Below, one piece after another: positions 60,221-64,000 of a DNA stretch of 64,000 bases. This stretch comes from an uncultured Pseudoclavibacter sp. GTDB lineage: Bacteria > Actinomycetota > Actinomycetes > Actinomycetales > Microbacteriaceae. Positions within the stretch are counted from its first letter, which is position 1, and every line of letters starts with the position of its first letter. The notes beneath the pieces were generated by a model, which was not told where the DNA came from, ran no database searches, and was given only the letters and a program-made list of their open reading frames with translations. Location: positions 1 through 64,000 of the forward strand of contig CAMIMS010000004.1 in assembly GCA_946221025.1 (NCBI GenBank), given 5' to 3'. A program made the translations under genes and the position numbers.

Positions 60221-61213
60221 TCACCGCCCGGCAGCGTCGTGCGCTAGTTTCGCGGAGGAGTCCGCAAATTCCGCGTCGGCGGCTGTTCTCACGTGTCGGG
60301 GCGCACGCTTCGGGCGTACCGGACGCCCGCTCCACCACACATACACAGCCGCTCCCGTGAGGGCGAGCCCGAACGCCACCGCCCACCACGGGAACCCGGG
60401 GCCCGGCGGTGGCTCCTGTGAGTGCGTGAGCTGTTCAGGGGGCGTCGGCAAGACGCGTTCCCCGGTCACGAGGATGCGTTCGGAATTAATGCCGATGGGC
60501 GTGCACGTCACGAGCGTGACGAGATCCGCATCCGCCTCCGGGAGGATCGAGCGAGCATCGTCCGGCGCAACAATGCGAATATCTCGCACCCGGTACGCGA
60601 GCACCTCGCCGAGCACGGTGATCGTGAATACGTCACCGACCTTGGCCTTATCCATATCCGTGAAGAGCTTCGAACTCGCGAGCCCTCGGTGGCCGGTGAG
60701 CACTGACCGAGTGCCCACTCCCCCGACCGGCAGAGCCGTTCCCTCCAGGTGCCCGACGCCGCGCGAGAGCACATCCTCGCCAGTGCCGTGGTAGATGGGA
60801 AGGTCGACACCGACCGCGTCGTACTGCAACCGCCCCATCTGCCCATCCCCGGTCGGGTTGAGCAGCGAGTGATAGGTCGCCCTGCGGTCCGCTGGATCAC
60901 TCAGAGCGGTTGGGATGCGGGTGCCAGCGCCGACTTCGAACCCGCCCGCCTGCAAAGTGGCGTTATAGGCCTGCGCCTGGGTTATCGCCTCGGCCGGCCC
61001 CGGAGGCGGAATCTGCTCCACGCGCTCCGAATGGGATTCGACTTCGCGCTGATGTTCGAGATCTGCGAACCAGTACGCCGCCGCGGGGTAGAGAAGCACT
61101 GCGGTCCCGAGCACGCACACGAGCGCAATCACGAACGCGGTCATCGAGAACGACCAGCGTTTCACGGTCCTCGTCGATCCAGCGGTGGCGTCGGCGCCTG
61201 CGAGTGTTGTCAT
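60221..61213 (-). CDS. Class C (pilus) sortase
   Basis: 330 residues from ATG 61213. Cysteine transpeptidase that joins pilins by Lys-Thr isopeptide bonds. Membrane helices at about 22-45 and 277-295 flank the domain, as in class C. Catalytic residues are visible: VLTGHRG (His175), LVTLVTCTPIG (Cys237) and NSERILVTGER (Arg246). SDPADRR near residue 105 is in the position of the class C lid (DPW/F in others). It follows the pilin gene on the same strand by about 50 bases, which suggests that pilin is its substrate. A long basic Arg/Pro C-terminal tail follows the last helix. No clear ribosome binding site at this ATG. Confidence 0.93.
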   Translation of the reverse strand: MTTLAGADATAGSTRTVKRWSFSMTAFVIALVCVLGTAVLLYPAAAYWFADLEHQREVESHSERVEQIPPPGPAEAITQAQAYNATLQAGGFEVGAGTRIPTALSDPADRRATYHSLLNPTGDGQMGRLQYDAVGVDLPIYHGTGEDVLSRGVGHLEGTALPVGGVGTRSVLTGHRGLASSKLFTDMDKAKVGDVFTITVLGEVLAYRVRDIRIVAPDDARSILPEADADLVTLVTCTPIGINSERILVTGERVLPTPPEQLTHSQEPPPGPGFPWWAVAFGLALTGAAVYVWWSGRPVRPKRAPRHVRTAADAEFADSSAKLAHDAAGR

Positions 61214-61264
61214 GAAAGGTTCGCGTGCCCCGCGCAGATAGGGAGCGCGGGGCACGCAAGGTCG

Positions 61265-62794
61265 TTACGCGGTCGCCTGCTCGGCTTCCCGCTGCTTGCG
61301 GCGGTTCACGATGGCCGCTCCGATCGCGGCGGCAATCAGGGCAAGGCCCGCACCGACGAACAGCGCGGTTCCGGTACCACCGGTCAGCGGCAGCTGGTAG
61401 TCGGGCACCTTCGAGTTGGTGACCGTTTCGGCGTACTCGTGCGTTCCGTTCGCGGTGGCAGAGATCTCTACGACGCGCGGATTCGCGTTGCTCACCTCGG
61501 GGTTCGCAACGTAGCCGTCGGGAGCGCGGTGCTCAACGAGCCAGTACTGGTTCTGCGTGCGGTTGCCATCGGTGAAGAACAGCGTCGCGGAGATCTGGCC
61601 GGCCGCATCCGTCGTGCCCTCCCAGATGAAGTCATCGGGTCGCTGCTGCGCAGCCTCTGCCGAATCGTAGATACGGAACGTCGCGCCCGCGAGGGCCGCG
61701 CTCGACTCGGCGTCGACCTTGCTGATGCTCAGTTGCGCCCAGCTGCTTTCCACCGTGTTCGACTCGCGACCACGCTGACGCTGCGGGTCGTTGACGTAGA
61801 GGGTGGCCGTGTTCGAGATCGTTTCCTTGTAGGCGCGTACCTCACCGTTGATGGTGACGGTGACCACGCCCCCCTGGTTCGCCTCGAGCTTGGCGCGGCC
61901 CGCCTCGGTGAAGGTCACCGTCACGGTGACGCGCCCGTCTGCCTCGGCAGACTCAACCTGGTAGTCGGTTCCCCGCGTGAGACCGGTGCGGTCGAAGGAA
62001 ACGGTCACGCGCTCGGTCTCCGGCAACGCCGTGTCAAGGGTCAGTGCTTCATCGAGCTGGTCAACGATGACGAAGTCGGTCAGCCGCTCGCCGCCGAGGT
62101 TCGGCACGGTCGCACGGATGGGGAAGGCAGCCTTCGCGCCGATCGTGTTGCCGGTGATGGTCTGCGCCTTCTCGATCTGCGTTTCGGCATTCTTCGGGTA
62201 GACGTGCACATCCTTCAGCCACTGTCCGGTGGCCTGCTGGGGCAGCGGCAGGGTCACGAAGAACGGATTGCCGAGCACGACACCGGCAGGACCGCTGACC
62301 TCGGAGACCATGTAGACACCGAGCGGCAGGTTCGGGAAGGTAGCCACACCGCCACCCGCGGTCACCTGGTCGGCAACGGGGGCACCGGTCGTGTCGGTGG
62401 CCGGCTGAACGGCGACGGGGTTCGCCTCACCGGGAACAGTGATCGAGGTCGCATCGTTCAGATCCCGAGTGCGTTCAACGCCGTTCAGTCGGTCGACCGT
62501 CAGCCACCCCTCGTTGGTCTCGAGGTCGACATCGAGTCGGTTCACGCGGTAGGTGACGCCGTCAATGGGCGTGCCATCAACGGCGGTCAGCTCGCTTCCA
62601 TCGTGCTCGGTGCCCGCGCCTTCAGGCTGGGCGTACTTGTGCACGGTGAGTGAGTACGGCGCCGCGGGGCGGTCGCCGAGCGGAGCCGCCTCGGCGGGCG
62701 CCGCGATTGCCGCCGCTCCCGCGAGGCTGAGCGCAGCGGCTCCGAGAGCGGCCGTCACGCGCGAGACAATGCCGCGCTTAGTCGTGTTGGACAC
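61265..62794 (-). CDS. SpaH/EbpB-type major pilin subunit
   Basis: 509 residues from GTG 62794 (GGAGGACTCCCA upstream; longer frame to 62977 rejected). Signal peptide to AEA near residue 36. Pilin motif WLKDVHVYPKN with the polymerising Lys201. Cna-B/SpaA-type domains open at YSLTVHKYAQPEG and LSISKVDAESSAALAG. E-box YWLVEHRAPDGY (Glu421) forms an internal isopeptide bond. Sorting signal LPLTG at 468-472, then a hydrophobic helix and RRKQREAEQATA. The sortase gene follows directly. This is the shaft of a sortase-assembled pilus. Confidence 0.95.
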   Translation of the reverse strand: MSNTTKRGIVSRVTAALGAAALSLAGAAAIAAPAEAAPLGDRPAAPYSLTVHKYAQPEGAGTEHDGSELTAVDGTPIDGVTYRVNRLDVDLETNEGWLTVDRLNGVERTRDLNDATSITVPGEANPVAVQPATDTTGAPVADQVTAGGGVATFPNLPLGVYMVSEVSGPAGVVLGNPFFVTLPLPQQATGQWLKDVHVYPKNAETQIEKAQTITGNTIGAKAAFPIRATVPNLGGERLTDFVIVDQLDEALTLDTALPETERVTVSFDRTGLTRGTDYQVESAEADGRVTVTVTFTEAGRAKLEANQGGVVTVTINGEVRAYKETISNTATLYVNDPQRQRGRESNTVESSWAQLSISKVDAESSAALAGATFRIYDSAEAAQQRPDDFIWEGTTDAAGQISATLFFTDGNRTQNQYWLVEHRAPDGYVANPEVSNANPRVVEISATANGTHEYAETVTNSKVPDYQLPLTGGTGTALFVGAGLALIAAAIGAAIVNRRKQREAEQATA

Positions 62795-63194
62795 TGGGAG
62801 TCCTCCATTCGGTGGGGTGCTCGGGAAGCGATTTCCTGGGCCGGATTCGGGTGGTCGGTTGACAGAGGCCGGTGCCGGTATTTGCCGGTGCTTTCTGCGC
62901 GAAGCCGGGATGAATTGCGGAGATGCGAAAACCGAACGAGGTGGGAGTTGCGCGATTGTGGCGCATCGCATCAGCACCGAAGACGCGCGCGCGAATGGCC
63001 GCGGCGAGGTGCCGTTGGCTGCGCAGCTGCGACTTCATAGAAGAACTCCGGGGTTCTTCGGCATCCGGTGTCGTGGGGGCGACAGGGGTGCGCGAAATAC
63101 GTGGGGGCCGTGACTGATTCCTGAGAGATCAGTCACGGCCCCCATGTTAACCCGATATCGAGGTGCTCATTCACACCATCGGGCATGTGCCGTA
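62795..63194. other. Intergenic region upstream of the pilin gene
   Basis: 400 bases. It contains the terminator at 63103-63143 and short repeated ccggt/tgccggt units near 62866-62896. No gene is supported (frames there are shadows). The pilin promoter should lie here, but I could not name a convincing -35/-10. Confidence 0.5.
63103..63143 (-). terminator. Intrinsic terminator after the MT0933-like gene
   Basis: Perfect 16-bp stem 63103-63118 with 63128-63143, 9-base loop. It lies 51 bases beyond the stop at 63195 and precedes the pilin leader, so the small gene and pilin are probably separate transcripts. Confidence 0.85.
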
Positions 63195-63464
63195 CTACTG
63201 CTGGTTACCGGCGGCGTTCTGCTGATGGGCAGCGGCGTCCTGCGCCTGCTGGCCGGGCTGCTGAGTCTGCTGACCGGGCTGCGGCTGACCCTGCTGACCG
63301 GAAAGCGCGTTGCGAGCGGCTTCCTGAGCCTGACCAATCTGGTCTGCGTACTTGTTGTCGGTCTTCTGGTTGGCGAAGTCCGCGCCGCGCTGGAGTGCTT
63401 CTTCGGCCTTCTGCGAGCCCTCCGGGCTCTTCAGGAACTCGTTGGCCTGGTCCATGATTCCCAT
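63195..63464 (-). CDS. Small MT0933-like (Rv0909 antitoxin family) protein
   Basis: 89 residues. MGIMDQANEFLKSPEGSQKAEEALQ... and the segment DFANQKTDNKYADQIGQAQE match the MT0933 antitoxin-type family (typical GGKYADQID motif), then a Gln/Pro/Ala tail (PGQQTQQPGQQAQ). No toxin gene sits next to it, so an antitoxin role is doubtful; many family members are single. AAAGGATT lies upstream of the ATG. Its position between two surface-protein genes is unusual. Confidence 0.8.
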   Translation of the reverse strand: MGIMDQANEFLKSPEGSQKAEEALQRGADFANQKTDNKYADQIGQAQEAARNALSGQQGQPQPGQQTQQPGQQAQDAAAHQQNAAGNQQ

Positions 63465-63566
63465 GAATGAATCCTTTCTCCTGTATTCCGGCCGTCACGT
63501 CTTGACTGGATGCCGGAAACGGTGAACAGAGAATGCCCACTCCGGCTGAATGCCCGGTGTATGGCA

Positions 63567-63607
63567 AAGCGCGCCCGCAAACACCGTTCGTGTCTTCGGG
63601 CGCGCTT
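63567..63607 (-). terminator. Terminator after the LPFTG protein gene
   Basis: Perfect 11-bp arms aagcgcgcccg (63567-63577) and cgggcgcgctt (63597-63607), with an inner acac/gtgt pairing, 17 bases beyond the stop at 63625. Confidence 0.8.
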
Positions 63608-63624
63608 AGCGGTTTGGTGGACTG

Positions 63625-64000
63625 CTACTGGCCGGACGCTGTTGCCATCATCGTGCGGCGGCGTCTCTCGCGCACGATGAGCGCGATAAGCCCCGCGCCG
63701 AGCACGAGTCCGCCGGCGAACCACACGCGATCAACACCGATACCTCCGGTGAAGGGCAAGTCCACGAGCGGCGGTTCGGCATTCACGATCCGATACATCG
63801 TGGTGGTGCCCGGTGCGCCCGCAACGATCGGTTCGTTCTCGCCCAGCGGCACCCAGCTCGATCCATCGAAGCGCTCGATGCGCTGCTGCAGGTAAGCCGT
63901 ATCCGGTGACTGGTTCGCGGTCTCAGTGATCGTGAACTTCTGGCCGGGCTTCACCTCGAAGGTGTTCTGAGCGGTCATCTGCGCAGCACCCGGGATCGCA
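63625..64000 (-). CDS. C-terminal part of an LPxTG surface protein (5' end beyond window)
   Basis: The frame is open to the window edge (64000) with no stop, so only the last 125 residues are seen. FTITETANQSPDTAYLQQRI and SWVPLGENEPIVAG come before the sorting signal DLPFTGGIGVDRVWFAGGLV, which is followed by a hydrophobic helix and REERRRRTM-like basic tail ending MMATASGQ. Near the pilin and class C sortase, it is most likely a pilus tip or basal protein. Its main domain is outside the window. Confidence 0.85.
   Translation of the reverse strand, partial: AIPGAAQMTAQNTFEVKPGQKFTITETANQSPDTAYLQQRIERFDGSSWVPLGENEPIVAGAPGTTTMYRIVNAEPPLVDLPFTGGIGVDRVWFAGGLVLGAGLIALIVRERRRRTMMATASGQ

Noticed and set aside
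60749..62653. 634-codon rightward frame opposite sortase and pilin
   Set aside because: Antisense to two genes with clear signatures; no start site support.
1..64000. tRNA, rRNA, integrase or IS element
   Set aside because: No cloverleaf-like sequence, rRNA signature, transposase or recombinase motif was found while reading the gaps and frames.

Overview
The window looks like chromosome of a high-GC Gram-positive actinobacterium, most likely Microbacteriaceae (Micrococcales). The inference rests on codon and base composition, actinobacterial-type ribosomal and GlmS proteins, a GuaB3-type IMP dehydrogenase paralogue beside guaB, an HrcA/CIRCE-controlled groES, DUF3817 and SURF1 genes beside guaA, a mycothiol-type DinB protein, and sortase-anchored surface proteins. 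The genus cannot be fixed from this sequence alone.

Layout. 1-3000: two tandem cell-wall-anchored surface proteins with Pro/Thr stalks and LTxTG sorting signals. 3006-6640: pcrA helicase and a Bax-inhibitor-1 membrane protein. 6742-10839: an AT-richer accessory island. It holds a three-gene cassette (a WXG100/glycine-zipper protein plus two unknown small proteins), a gene-poor 1.2 kb stretch, and members or remnants of a membrane-protein family ending in a Trp-rich WWIPWW-type tail. 10836-19594: a tightly packed leftward block, glpD, SURF1, DUF3817 and guaA (with the second WWIPWW paralogue downstream), plus guaB3 and guaB. 19769-23450: groES with CIRCE, a divergent THUMP-like methyltransferase, and two low-complexity DUF4190-type membrane proteins. 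23600-30616: glmS, acpS, alr, tsaE, tsaB and a rimI-tsaD fusion, nearly all joined by ATGA overlaps; the alr product looks like a chimera of two racemases. 30698-35965: coaA, glmM, rpsI, rplM, a DinB/DUF664 protein and truA. 36060-39561: rplQ, rpoA, rpsK, rpsM, rpmJ, infA. 39960-44009: an inserted rightward module of APC permease, class III CoA-transferase and glutaryl-CoA-dehydrogenase-like enzyme, lying between infA and adk where map is usually found. 44087-55815: adk, secY and the spc/S10 ribosomal protein clusters, all leftward from a probable promoter near 56370-56397. 56516-60090: a DUF1800/DUF1501 exported pair. 60221-64000: a pilus locus with a class C sortase, a SpaH/EbpB-type major pilin, a small MT0933-like protein, and the C-terminus of another LPxTG protein running off the window.

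Together the genes cover purine nucleotide synthesis, cell-wall precursor synthesis (GlmS, GlmM, Alr), tRNA modification (t6A, pseudouridine), translation and secretion (ribosomal operons, SecY), and cell-surface display. The least explained parts are the island at 6742-10839, the chimeric Alr, and the metabolic insertion between adk and infA.
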